Assembly: GCA_019321725.1 (NCBI GenBank)
Contig: CM033106.1
Coordinates: 14,978,551 to 15,042,550 of the forward strand
Source: Paulownia fortunei
Taxonomy: Eukaryota > Streptophyta > Magnoliopsida > Lamiales > Paulowniaceae
Length of the DNA stretch: 64,000 nucleotides
Direction: 5' to 3'
The notes beneath the pieces were generated by a model. The model did no database searches and was not told the origin of the DNA. It saw nothing but the letters and a program-made list of their open reading frames with translations. Both the position numbers and the translations under genes were made by a program. Shown one piece after another: positions 10,561 through 21,655 of this stretch; position 1 is the stretch's first letter, and every line of letters begins with the position of its first letter.

Positions 10561-11763
10561 CATCATTTATACTATTGTATTTATAAAAATAATATTTTTT
10601 AAATCATATTAATAAAAAGGAAAATTTCTTTATCTTTAATTACTTCTTCTAATTAGATAAAGTCTCTATACCAAACTTAGCTATAGGGCATGATCACGCA
10701 TTTGATGGTAATCATGGAATATGCCTCTATAGCTTTGGTCTTAAATTAGTTTCGAGACAAGGACTTTTTGAGATTAAACATCAAATAACCTAATAGACTA
10801 GCGCATACGATGCACACTCATATGAGAAGGATGTCTCGCTCTATGGACATTCGCGTAGTGACGTTAGTGCATGTATGCGGCTGGTTATTAGGAAACAAGT
10901 ACACTAAACAGGCATGCTGGAATTTTTTAATTGAAAACTTGGTTGTTGAAATAAGAAATTCATTATTACAATAGTACACGATTAGTTTTTTGATTTGAGA
11001 CACCATGGTAGCCTTATGCATGTCGTGTTTTATTTTGATGCATCTTCTGATTGCCTGACAATCATAAAGGGGATATATTAGATATTGCATTGATATGTAT
11101 GGAGGTTAATGAATGTTCAACAAAGGATCCATCACTTGTTTGGTAGAACAAATAAATCTTTTATGTTTTCATAGTTCATGACTCACAAGTCCTTGGCCAA
11201 GGAAGGATGAATGTTAGACGAGTATTTTTTAACGATTCGTCATGAGTCAATGAAACTCGAAATGGAATCATAGTTATTGAGCAATTAGAGTTTTGACTAT
11301 TGATCCATACCCTAAACTCAATCAAGAGATTAGTTGATAGAAAGACCATACGTGTGACAATCATAATTGAAATAGGCTCACTCACTATTTCACCTAAGTC
11401 TAGGTAGTCATGATATAATTATCAGGTGTTTTTCATGACTTGTGAGATTTTTGAAATTAAGGAGTTAATTTTAAGTAGACTAATTAATTGGATTAATTAA
11501 TCAGAATGATTATTATTATTCATAAGTTGCAAATATTGCAAGTCCACTACTAACTTAGTTGTGAACCTAAAAGGTCACACACAATTTGAGATGGAACATT
11601 TCTAATTTAGGAATTGATCCAAAGGGTTAGCTCCAATTAATTAATAGAGATTAATTAATTGGGGCTTAAATTAATTGATGGAGTTGAATTAATTATCCAA
11701 TTAAATAATTGAATTATTAAATTGGACCTAATAAGATTAAGGAGCCCAATTGGAGTAAAACAA
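10561..11763 (+). repeat. copia-family LTR, truncated by the gap
   Basis: Aligns with the LTR at 3922-5415 over its whole visible length, for example the GGAAACAAGTACACTAAAC and AATAGTACACGATTAG blocks and the TTAATTAATT-rich block at 11460-11720. The exact start is uncertain and the end is lost in the N run. With the LTR at 3922 it may bound a gag/pol-less element of about 7.8 kb. Confidence 0.65.
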
Positions 11764-11863
11764 NNNNNNNNNNNNNNNNNNNNNNNNNNNNNNNNNNNNN
11801 NNNNNNNNNNNNNNNNNNNNNNNNNNNNNNNNNNNNNNNNNNNNNNNNNNNNNNNNNNNNNNN
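11764..11863. other. Assembly gap, exactly 100 N
   Basis: A run of exactly 100 N, the conventional placeholder for a join of unknown length. The real distance and order of the flanks are not shown by the sequence. Confidence 0.99.
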
Positions 11864-11915
11864 CCTCAAGATGAACTTCTTGATTGAAGATGATGATGAT
11901 GATCCTTAGCTTTTA

Positions 11916-12830
11916 TGATACCCGAGCCTCTTACTACTCACATGGCCAAATATGATTCATGCATTACATGTTAATTTTATATGCTATTTGCATTTCTATT
12001 GACATTGCATAATTTATTTCATTTTATACGACATTCTTGAATATTAAACTTAATTCTGAAGCTCTTGCACGGTATTAGTTATTGAATTTCTTAATCTAAG
12101 TAGTTGATTTTATATTGAAATAAGAAGAAAATGGGGTGGATCAATATTAGATATAGATGGGATATATAGGTTATAATTTTGGAAGTGCTAAAAGTGTTAC
12201 TAGTAACCTTATACAGTTTAATTTAATTTGATCAAGTTATTTCAAAAGTATATATTTGTAAATTAGCATACTTGGGATATTGGACATGATATAATATGAT
12301 TTAAGTGTCATATTACAATGCCCATATGTGCATATGATTTTAGAAATGCAAACTAGATAATTCTTTAAGAATCAGATGCGAATCGGTTTGGAGATCGAAT
12401 GAACGGACATAGGAATTACCTATGGGAATGAATGGTGATTAAGATAGGTTGAAACCAAATAAAAATAGGTGAGACACACAAGATTAGGGCTTCAAGATAT
12501 GGGAGAAAATCAGATTTGCCATTTACTTGCCACCTCATGCTTTCTTATTAAGCTTAAGCTAACATCTCAAGCTAACACCTCAAACCCTTCACCCTTAAGC
12601 AATGACCAGACCCTCATTTCAGCCATTTTCATCTTCCAAACACACACCTTAAGGTCTCCAAGTGATCCAAATTGATTCCAAGTTGAAATAAAAGCAAGAA
12701 AAGCAAAGGAGAAGTGATTACCATCAAGTTAACCTCAAAATCTGTATAGGTAACACTTATCTACGATTTTGCCTTTGGTTTTTAGATTATTATGAATGGT
12801 TTTATTATTTATTAAGCTTTCAATATCTCT
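11916..12830 (+). repeat. Gypsy-type LTR fragment (5' part)
   Basis: Starts TGATACCCGAGCCTC and is homologous to the 5' parts of LTRs at 30446-31570, 39208-42050 and, in reverse, 42067-46375, and to 27686-28376 inside the solo LTR. Shared blocks include ATTCATGCATTACATG, GTGTTACTAGTAACCTTATA, TGGAGATCGAATGAACGG and a 3' block AAAGCAAGAAAAGCAAAGG. Similarity stops near 12830. The long LTR and its TGTAACACC-type ends suggest a Tekay/Del-like chromovirus; that lineage is inference. Confidence 0.65.
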
Positions 12831-14104
12831 TTGGGCTATTTTGTTGGCTTGTTATATTCTGAGTTTGTTGTATTATATTTTGAGACGAGTACTATATTTC
12901 ACTTTTAAAACCTTACTGCAAACAAGTATGTAAATATTGTGGTCATTATGGGTGTTGTATTTTTATATAAATATTGATCTTGCTACATACATGACATATG
13001 TGAGAAATTATTTTAAACAAGGTTGTGTGTGTAAAAAGTGATTTATCATTTCTTAATGTATTACAAAAAAAAATATCACACATACACAGGTTCTATTATG
13101 TTAAATTATACTTTATTTATAATTATTGAGTAGTAGGTGTTTCAGATGCCGAGTCTAATTAGCATGTCGGGTGCTACTTTAACTGTCGCGGCCTAAATAA
13201 ATAGTGCATTTGGAGCCATGGCCCAAAAATAATGCGCTTGAAGCTGCAGCCCCAACGTAAAAATTACAAAACTAAAAGTTTCAAGTCGTGGCTCTATTAT
13301 GCATAACAGAAAAATATTCTCTAGCGGGATTTTGATGACAAGGGCCAAAAAAGGCTCATTGTGGCATATTTCTTATTTTTCACACCTTAGATATAGTACA
13401 TACACCACACACACCATGTGACCCCCTGTTAGACATGCTATGCACACACAATTACATCACACTAATGAGAGATACGCATATGCTTACATATAATTTTTGA
13501 AACAACACATAAAAGACACAACATTCAACACACAATTGAACACACACCCACTCTACACCAAAATTCTAATACACATTTTCTCTCCATCCAAAACACCCAT
13601 TCTTCCTTATTTCTCCACACACTACACCAAAAAACACACACACCCATCATCAAGGAGTTGGAGATTCAAGACAAAGGGAAGAAAGAGCTGCTTTGGGTAA
13701 GAAAAAACTAAAGCTAGAAGTAAAGACTCTCCAAAGGGGTTGTAACTTTTACTTTAGTTTTGTTTTAATTTTGTTTAATTCTAAAGAATATTGTAAAGGC
13801 ATGATCTTGTGAAACAAGTGTTGTTTGCTTTATTCCATTATGATCTACACTTAACTTTGCCAAGTCTTGGAAAGCTGTTTCTATAAAGTTGTGAAATGTT
13901 AACTTGTATGTGATCTGGGTGATTGTTGATTTCGTCATGAGCATGCACTATGTTCGTAATGCTTCTTGAAATTTTTCCAGTTTTGAGACAAACCTTGTTG
14001 TTGTGATTTCAGTGTCACAACAAGTGCTCGCATAGTGTAGGTCATGGGCTAGGTCACTATAAGGATCTAGGAGTTAGCACACGCAGTAGTCTTAAACTTG
14101 ACCA
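12831..14104. other. Unassigned noncoding stretch with AC-rich core
   Basis: No domain found. 13380-13660 is an AC-rich strand (repeated ACACACAC, CACACACC) followed by a CATCATCAAGGAGTTGGAG sequence and a possible splice-like GGGTAAG at 13694. This resembles the transcribed part of a plant gypsy LTR but I found no partner in the window. The 67-codon frame at 13497-13700 is low-complexity and not credible as a gene. Confidence 0.35.
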
Positions 14105-14870
14105 TCAAAAGATATAATTAATTTAATAGTTAAATTAATTCATCCAATTAAATAACATGATTATTTGATTAGACCTAATTAAGATTAGGGGATCTTTTAG
14201 GAGTAATTTAATAATTGATTGGATTAATTAATTAATGGACTTCAAATTAATTTAAGAGTTAAGTTAATTTAACTAACATAAATAATTTCATTATTTATAT
14301 TGGGCTTATATAATTAGGTAGTCAACTAGAACTAATTTGATGGTGCTTAATTAATTGAGATTAATTAATTGGAGAGCCTAATCATTAATGGGCTTGTAGG
14401 AGAAACCCATTGGTGTCTATTATGAAATAAAGATTCCATGTCTTGGACAAGAACCAATTAGGACTTTGAGTCTTAATAGGAAACTAATCCAAGACATGTC
14501 TTTGAAAGAAACAAACAAAGCTTCTTTTGTTTCCCTCAGTTGGTTTTAGACTAATCAAAACTCATTAATTCGTTCTATCACAAGTTGATATTGGAATTAA
14601 TCTTCACTCCCAAAGTTTTAGATAGAAACAAGGGCTTGATATCTTCTAGCAGGGTATAAAAACTGTGATCTTGCTCATTGTGTGGATACTGTCAGAGGGA
14701 AGATGCATGAATTCCTATAGCGAAGTATTTCTGAATTGTGCCAGATTTGAATTGTTCAAATCCTCATTTATTGTCGGAGTGCACTTAAAGGTATAATATC
14801 CAACTCTATTTTGTTTTAGTTAAATAAAAATATCTGGGAGTAATTGAAAATAACATCAAATTCGAGAGCA
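14105..14870 (+). repeat. copia-family 5' LTR, 3' part only
   Basis: Aligns with the second half of the other copia LTRs: the TTAATTAATT-rich block (14110-14400), then GTGTGGATACTGTCAGAGG near 14680 and an end at AGAGCA (14870). The following ATTGTATAAAC occupies the place of the primer-binding site seen as ATTGTATCAGAGCC at 35926-35947, but is mutated beyond use. The first half of the LTR is missing. Confidence 0.6.
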
Positions 14871-15674
14871 ATTGTATAAACATTATATACATTGTTTTAT
14901 AATTTTTTTAATTTTAGTTGCGCTAAGTCCTGCAATTTTGTGAACTCAAAAACATTCATGTAATAGATATGATCTATTTTAAACTCAATTATTACCCTTA
15001 GATTGACCTTAAATACACTTTTGCTTGACTAGATCACATATGAAAGACTTATGATCATCCCATTATGTATGTATAGGATATGGTTGCATAGGTTTATTAA
15101 ATGTTTTCCTATGATTACACATGAAATCATTGGGAATAATGCAATATTAAATTAACAATTTAAATAAAATGATGAGGCCTTGGCAGAATGAAACCCTCAC
15201 TTAAAATTATTATAAGTTCAAGAATTTACTTTAAATTCTATATTAAGCGTAAATGGGCAATAGTGGGCGTGGTATAATCGCCCAAGCCTTAAATCAAAAA
15301 TAGTTAGCATGTGAAATACTATCACATGTAGTCCGTTGGCCACGAGTCATGGGATGTGTTAAATGGAGGTAATAGTTGTGACCACTACAAGCATGGATAT
15401 GCCCATGGGGTAAGAGGGCTAAAGGTGTTGGCCACGAGTCATAGGATATATTTTAGTTAGATGCTTATGTGGATGTTTGATGGGTCACACTTCACATTTA
15501 GTACCATATGGGCTCATAAAATTGGGTTTTATGGGAAGTAGTGAGGTAAAATATTTTGAGTATTACATGGGAATTCAATTATAAAGTTAATTAAAGTCCT
15601 TAATATACATGAATAAATTTTTGAATGTATGCATATTTTTTGCCTCGCATTTTTTGTAGATACTTGATTTACAA
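14871..15674 (+). other. copia 5' leader of the left array
   Basis: Noncoding block between LTR end and gag start, homologous to 8946-10200 and to the minus-strand leader at 33951-35220. Landmarks are TTGGCCACGAGTCATGGG near 15338 and again near 15428, and GGGCTCATAAAATTGGG near 15510. The GC-rich leader repeat seen at 35220-35555 is absent. The inverted-repeat arm starts inside this block at 15003. Confidence 0.65.
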
Positions 15675-16480
15675 ATGGCTAAAAATCAACTAGCATACAT
15701 TTTTTACACTAACGAACTCATGGGTCCTAACTATGTCAACTAGCTGAGAAACTTTTGGGTTGTTCTCAAGTTTAAAAGCAGGCCTTATGTCCTTTTTGCT
15801 ACTGGCTTCGCCGATGGATGCCATTGAGGATGAACTTGCAGAACATCATAAGCATATTGACGATGATCTGGAAGCTTGATGCTATATAATAACATCTATG
15901 TCAAACAAGTTACAAAGGCAACATGAGGGTTTGGCACATGCTGCCGATATCCACATTTATCTAAAGAAATTATATGGAAAACATACAAGGCTAGTTAGAT
16001 ACTAGACATCTAAGGAGCTTCTTTGATGACGTATGATGGAGGGCTCTTTGGCCCATAACCATAGACTTAAGATGATAGCCTTGATGGAAAGACTCAAGTC
16101 CCTTGGAGTCATTATGGATAATGAACTCTATGTGGACCTCTTTCTATAGTCCTTACCACCCTCCTTTGATTCTTTTGTGGTGAACTTCAACATGCATAAA
16201 ATAGAGACTAGCCATGCTGACTAGTTTACATGTTGAAGACATCCACCATAAAAATGGAGAAGTTTGTCTTGCTAATTAGCTCTTCATACCAACCTAAGAC
16301 TAAAAATTCAAAAAAATGGAAGAAGAAGTGTTCTTTTAAGAAGGCTAAGAGCTTGAAGACCTCTGGTGGAGTGAGAAAGGGTTCCAAAGCCGAGGAAAAG
16401 TGTCATTATTGTGGAAAAGTTGGGGCATTGGAAGAGGAACTACAATGATTACCTTGCAAATCGCCAGAAGAGTAATGATA
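15675..16480 (+). pseudogene. copia Gag, block A
   Basis: The Gag start is chosen at ATG 15675, just after the CTGCCTCG-type leader end (TTGCCTCGCATT here). The peptide opens MAKNQLAYIFYTNELMGPNY and hits a stop 23 codons in. Later parts are in shifting frames. The C-terminal frame 16230-16448 has a Lys-rich region and CHYCGKVG of the zinc knuckle. A one-base insertion shifts the frame before the His; the alternative frame then reads HWKRNY, so the last Cys is also lost. The whole gene is dead. The mirror copy is 58556-59331. Confidence 0.82.
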
Positions 16481-17800
16481 TGTTCTTTTTTAAATTAACC
16501 TTTAGGTTAATGATGTTTCTTAGGTATTGGGTATCGGCTATAGTGGTCATCTATGTAATGCTTTGTAGGGGATGACAAACAAGGAGCTGAGTAGGGGAGA
16601 GTGAATCTTAAGGCTTGGGAATGGGGTAAAGATTGCTACCTTAGTGATAGAAACTATCTATTTAGTGTTAGGAAATAGTGGTAGAAGCGTTTTAAATTAT
16701 TGCCCTTACATTTCTGAACTAAAGAAAAATCATTATACTATTCTTGTTTAGATAGAGAGGGGTTAATATTTTTCAATAAATGATGGAAAGTGTTCCATTT
16801 ATTTTGGTTTTTTTAGTTCATGTTAGAATTTTCACAAATGATTTATATACTGTCCAACCCAAAAACTTCATCTTACATATTCAATAGAGTGACAAACATA
16901 AACTAGATGATCATAGTTCCACATACTTATGGCATGCTAAACTATGTCATATCTCTAAGAAGAGAATCGATAAGTTGGCATAATTACTTGGCCTTTTGGA
17001 CAAGCAAAGCAACATGTTAATCTTGCGTAAAGGGAAAAATGACCAAGTTACCTTTTGTTAAACAAGTGGAGCGTGTTGTAAATCCTTTGGATTTGATCTA
17101 TAAGGATGTATGTGGGCCACTAAGTATTAGTGCCCGAGGAAACTACCACTATTTCATTACCTTTACCGAGGATTACTCAAGGTATAGGTATGTGTTTTTT
17201 TAAGATAGAAGTCCGACATCTTTGAATGGTTCAAAGAATTTAGGTAAGAAATGGAGAAACAAACTGGTGGAAGTATCAAGACTCTTTGATCTGATCGAGG
17301 ATATGAGTACTTAGGCTCATAATTTCTTGATTATCTAAGGGAATGGGATTCTCTTGCAGTGAACTCTGCATATGGCTCCATTGTTGAATCATGTTGTTGA
17401 GTGAAGGAATCAAACCCTTGTTGGACATGGTTTAGTCCGTGATGAGTTTCTTTGGGCTATGCTCTGGAAATAGTGTCATTTCTATTAAATAGAGTACCAA
17501 CAAAGTCGATGCCCAAAATACTATATGAGATGTGGTTGGGGAAGACCCATTCATATAGATACCTAACAGTATGGGGTTGCCCGGTTCATGTAAAGCATCT
17601 AGTAGGAGATAAGTTGGATGTTAGATCCACCTTATGCAAGATTGTGGGGTATCCAAAGGAATCTGTTGGATACTATTTCTATGACCCCTCAAAACGAAAG
17701 GTGTTTATTACTAGGAATGCCATCTTTCTTGAGAAGGAGTTTCTATTAGATAGAAAAGGTGAGGTCATAGAGCTTGAAGAAATTCAGGAGCCATAAAACA
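16481..17800 (+). pseudogene. copia protease-integrase, block A
   Basis: The protease region near 16524-16560 reads VLGIGYSGHLCNAL where relatives read VLDTGCGSHLC, so the catalytic Asp is gone. GAG-pre-integrase follows at about 16920-17130 with the WHAKL..HIS block, and the core near 17280 retains SDRG after a stop. The integrase C-terminal frame 17452-17796 is open for 114 codons (KSMPKILYEMWLGK, then YYFYDPSKRKVFITRNAIFL). It does not continue into RT: immediately after, the sequence steps back to a protease (block B). Confidence 0.82.
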
Positions 17801-18512
17801 ACCCACAGCAAGCAGTGGTGTCTGAACTACTGAACCACCAACATCTAACATCTGATCATCTACGTAATGTTTTGCAGGGGATGAAAAATAGGGAGTTGAG
17901 TAGTGGAGAGTGGATTCTAAGGCTTGGGAATGGGGCAAAGGTTGCTACCTTAGTCATAGAAACTGTTCACTTAGTGTTAAGAGATGGAGGTAGAAAAGTT
18001 TTAAATTATTGTCTTTACATTTCAAAACTAATAAATAGGGTCAATGTTTTCCATCAAATGATGGAAATTGTTCCATTTATTTTGGTTCTTTTTAGTTTAT
18101 GTTGGAATTTTGAAAATTGATTTATATATTGTTCAATCCAACCCATAAACTCCATCTTGCGTATTCAATAAAGTGACAAATGTAAGTTAATTGATCATAG
18201 TTCCACATACTTGTGGCATGCTAGACTACGTCATATCTCGAAGAAGAGAATCGATAAATTGGTACAATTACTTGGCCTTATGGATAAGCAAGGAATGTCA
18301 ACATGTGAATCTTGCTTCAAGGGAAAGATGACCAAGTCACCTTTTGTTGGACAAGTGGAGCATGCTGCAAATCTTTTGGATTTGATCAATATGGATGTAT
18401 GCGGGCCACTTAGTGTTAGTGCCTGAGTAAACTACCATTATTTCATTACCTTTACCAACGATTACTTAAGGCATGGGTATGTGTATCTTTTGAGATACAA
18501 GTCCGAGTCTTT
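17801..18512 (+). pseudogene. copia protease and pre-integrase, block B (first part)
   Basis: The frame 17815-18120 begins in linker-like sequence (LLNHQHLTSDHL) and passes directly into protease sequence (NVLQGMKNRELSSGEW, LRLGNGAKVATLVIE). It is therefore a fusion joint between the end of block A and a second protease. The frame 18211-18426 carries WHARLRHISKKRIDKLVQL, then CESCFKGKMTKSPFVGQ and NMDVCGPLSVSA before a stop; both HHCC halves are intact. The integrase core breaks off near 18512, where a gypsy fragment begins. Confidence 0.82.
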
Positions 18513-20445
18513 TACCAACTCCAACTATCTTCGCTATTACATATTTAACTTTTTGTGGGTGAAGATATAATTATGCTCTTGTGATAGGCATATATCTCAG
18601 ATCATTCACCATACAATTAATGTCTCTATATCTTAAGTTCAAGCACTACTGCAGCAAGCTCTAAGTCATTTGTAGGATAATTCTTTTCGTTCTCATTAAG
18701 GTGTTTAGATCATAAGCAACTACTTTACCATTTTGCATCAACACACATCCCAACCTATTTTTCAAAGCATCATTATAAACTACAAAGCCTCCACTACCTG
18801 ATGGAATAGAAAGAATAGGAGTTGAAGTTAACCTCAACATTTCTCACAAGCATCTGTCCATCTAAATATCACATATTTTTTGGTTAATTATGTCAAAGGA
18901 TAAGCTATCTTGGAGAATCCCTCCAAAAATCCACGGTAATATCCAACTAAACCCATAAAACATCTTACTTCTGAAGGATTAGTTGGTTGTGACCAGCTAT
19001 TAATAGCTTCTACTTTACTTGTATCTACAGATATTCCTACTCTTGATATTACATGTCCCAAAAATACCACTCGATCCAAACAAAATTCATATTTCTTAAA
19101 TTTTATCATATAGTTGTTTCTCCTTCAGAACCTCTAAAACCATTCTCAAATGTTTACCATGCTCTTCTTCTATGGTAGAGTAAATCAGAATATCATCAAT
19201 AAACATAATAACAAATCTTTAAGAAATTTTTAAATTCCCGATTGATCAAATCCATAAAAGCTGCTAGAGCATTTTTCAACCTAAACGGCATCACCAAAAA
19301 TTCATAATGTCTATATCGTGTTGAATGTTGTCTTGGTAATATCATCCCAGATCGCAGATTAATTTTTGAAAGTATAAATGCACCTTAGAGCTGATCAAAT
19401 TAATCTTCTATTCTAGGCAGAAGATACTTATTCTTGATTGTAACTTTAAACTCTCAGTAGTCTATACACAATCGCATTATACCATCCTTCTTACTTACAA
19501 ATAGATCAGGTGCACCCCATAATGAGAAGTTAGGTCTGATAAAACCTTTATCCAATAATTCCTATATTTGTATCTTTAATTCTTTCAACTCAGTTGGTGT
19601 CATTCGGTATGGAGCTTTAGATAATGGAGGTGTTCTTGGATTTAGTTCAATGACAAACTCTATCACACAGTCTGGCGATAATTCAGGAAGATCATCAAAA
19701 AATACTTTTGGATACTCCCAAATAATTATCACATTATTAAGGATTAGATGGTGTTGTTCTTCAATGTCATAACACTAACTAAATATCCCTCACAACCACT
19801 ATCCAATAATCTTTGTGCTTTCATTGCTAATATAATTGGGAATTTGGAGCTTTTTACGATTCTAATAAAGGTGAGCGGTTCCTCTCTAAGAGGTTGAAAA
19901 GTCACTGTCTATCTCTAAAAATCTATAGTAGCACGATACTTTGATAGCCAATCCATACCCAAAATTATATCATAGTCATTCCTGGTCAATACAATTAAAT
20001 TAGCATAGAGTTCTCTATTTTCAATGGGAATAGCGCAATCTCATAAAACATGGTTAGTTTATTTTGAATCTCCATAAGGAATTATCAAATTATAACTGAT
20101 CTCAATAGTATCAGGTACTCTACCCAGCTCTTCACATACTTAGTAGATATAAATGAGTGTGTAGCTCTAGAATCAAACAATATAAATGTTGGAATACTAA
20201 ATATAGAGAATTTACCTGTTACCACTAATAGGTTCATCTCAACATCTGATCTAGTGACTTGATTGTCCACTCATATCCCTCTATTGGATAAGTTGTTGAA
20301 TTTATTTTAACTGTCGTTCAACAAGCTTTGTAAGTTAATTAATGATAACATCACGATCATTATTTGGAATAGGTGTCTCTTCTCTTGGGGTTCTGGCTCC
20401 ACCACTACTTTCACCCCTTATTCTCACCATGACTAGAATATTATT
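18513..20445 (-). pseudogene. Ty3/gypsy protease-RT-RNase H fragment, no LTRs
   Basis: On the minus strand, in gypsy order: a Gag start-like MVRIRGESSGGART near 20430, an internal gap in Gag, protease with LFDSRATHSFIS (active-site DSG changed to DSR) in 20085-20270, LGMDWLSKYRATIDF, RT with FIDDILIYS near 19200, then FLGHVISRVGISVD and FMGLVGYYRGFLEGFS (18888-19109), then RNase H text with GCVLMQNGKVVAYD and IFTHKKLN. RT before any integrase and these motifs mark Ty3/gypsy, probably a chromovirus. No LTR, primer site or integrase accompanies it. It sits backwards within the copia integrase of block B. Confidence 0.88.
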
Positions 20446-21655
20446 TATCTCTTTTATTCTGGGGCTATGCTTTGAAAACAATGGCATTTATGTTAAATAG
20501 AATACCAAGTAAGTTATTTCCCAAAACACCATATGAGATGTGGTGTGGGAAGACCCCTTCATACAAATACCTAATAGTATAGGGTTGCCCTGCTTATGTA
20601 TAGTAGCTAGTAGGAGATAAGTTGGATGTTAGATCCACCTTATGCAAGTTTGTAGGGTTTCCAAAGGAATATATTGCATACTATTTCTATGACCCCTCAA
20701 AACAAAAGATGTTTGTTGCTAGGAATGCCACCTTTCTTTAGAAGGAGTTTCTATAGATAGAGAAGGTGAGGTCATAGAGCTTGAAGAAATTCAAAAGCCA
20801 CAAAATGTCCCATAGCAAGCAGTGGTGTATGAACTACAGAACCACCAACATCTAACACATTTTTCACACAGACTCCTAGGAGATTTGAAAAGATCGTAAG
20901 GAGTGATATGGTCTTTTATTGGAGAACAACAAGGAGGAGCATTTTTTAGATAGTGATCTAAGAAATTATGGAAAAGTTATGTTTGACTTTGAATCAGGAA
21001 ATTAGCAAGAGACCGTGCAAGTTGAGATGGACTTCATATACTCTATTATTGTATGGACTTGGTGGACCCACCACACAATATTATGTCTATTGGCTGCGAA
21101 TAGGTCTACAAGTAGAAGATTGGAGTAGATGAAGAGACAGTGACCTATAAGGCACGACTAATAACAAAGGGTTATACTTAAAGAGAGAAATTGACTATGA
21201 AGAAACCTTTTCACTAGTGGCAATACCAAAATCTATTTGTATATTGGTTGTCATATTAGGGTATTATGACTATGAGATATGGTAAATGGATGTGAAGACC
21301 ACCTTACTCAAAGAGAATATTGAGGAGGAGATCTATATGAGGCAACCAGAGGTTTCGTATCCATTGGGAGCGAGCAATAGGCAAGCTCTAAATATCTATT
21401 TATGGACTCAAACAAGCTTCCCAAAAGTGGAGCCTTTGAATCGACGGGGTAATCTGATCATTTGGTTTTATCAAGAATTCGAATGAATCCTATGTGATGT
21501 TTGTTGTGCTTTATGTTGATCACATCCTACTCATTAGGAATGATATAGGGATGTTGCAGTCAACAAAGGCTTGGGTATCTACTCAGTTCTCCATGCACGA
21601 TTTGGGAGAAGCATCCTATATCTTGGGAATAAAGATCTATAGAGATAAAGCTGAG
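20446..21655 (+). pseudogene. copia integrase end, linker and RT, block B (second part)
   Basis: Copia resumes at TCTTTTATTCTGGGGC with the late integrase (TPYEMWCGKTPSYKYL, YYFYDPSKQKMFV in changing frames), the linker near 20870-21060, and RT. Frames 21286-21486 and 21494-21691 carry MDVKTTLLKENIEEEIYMRQ and LYVDHILLIRND. The RT box YVDD reads YVDH (His codon 21521-21523). The RT stops at IYRDKAED and is fused directly to a Gag knuckle (KYHYCGKPRH), the start of block C. Confidence 0.85.

Noticed and set aside
11764..11863. N run as biological feature (for example unresolved satellite)
   Set aside because: Exactly 100 N, as at 60004, indicates a fixed-size scaffold placeholder, so no inference about content is possible.
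13380..13660. AC-rich tract considered as a satellite or CRISPR-like array
   Set aside because: No regular period or unique spacers; looks like the transcribed part of a gypsy LTR or simple sequence decay.
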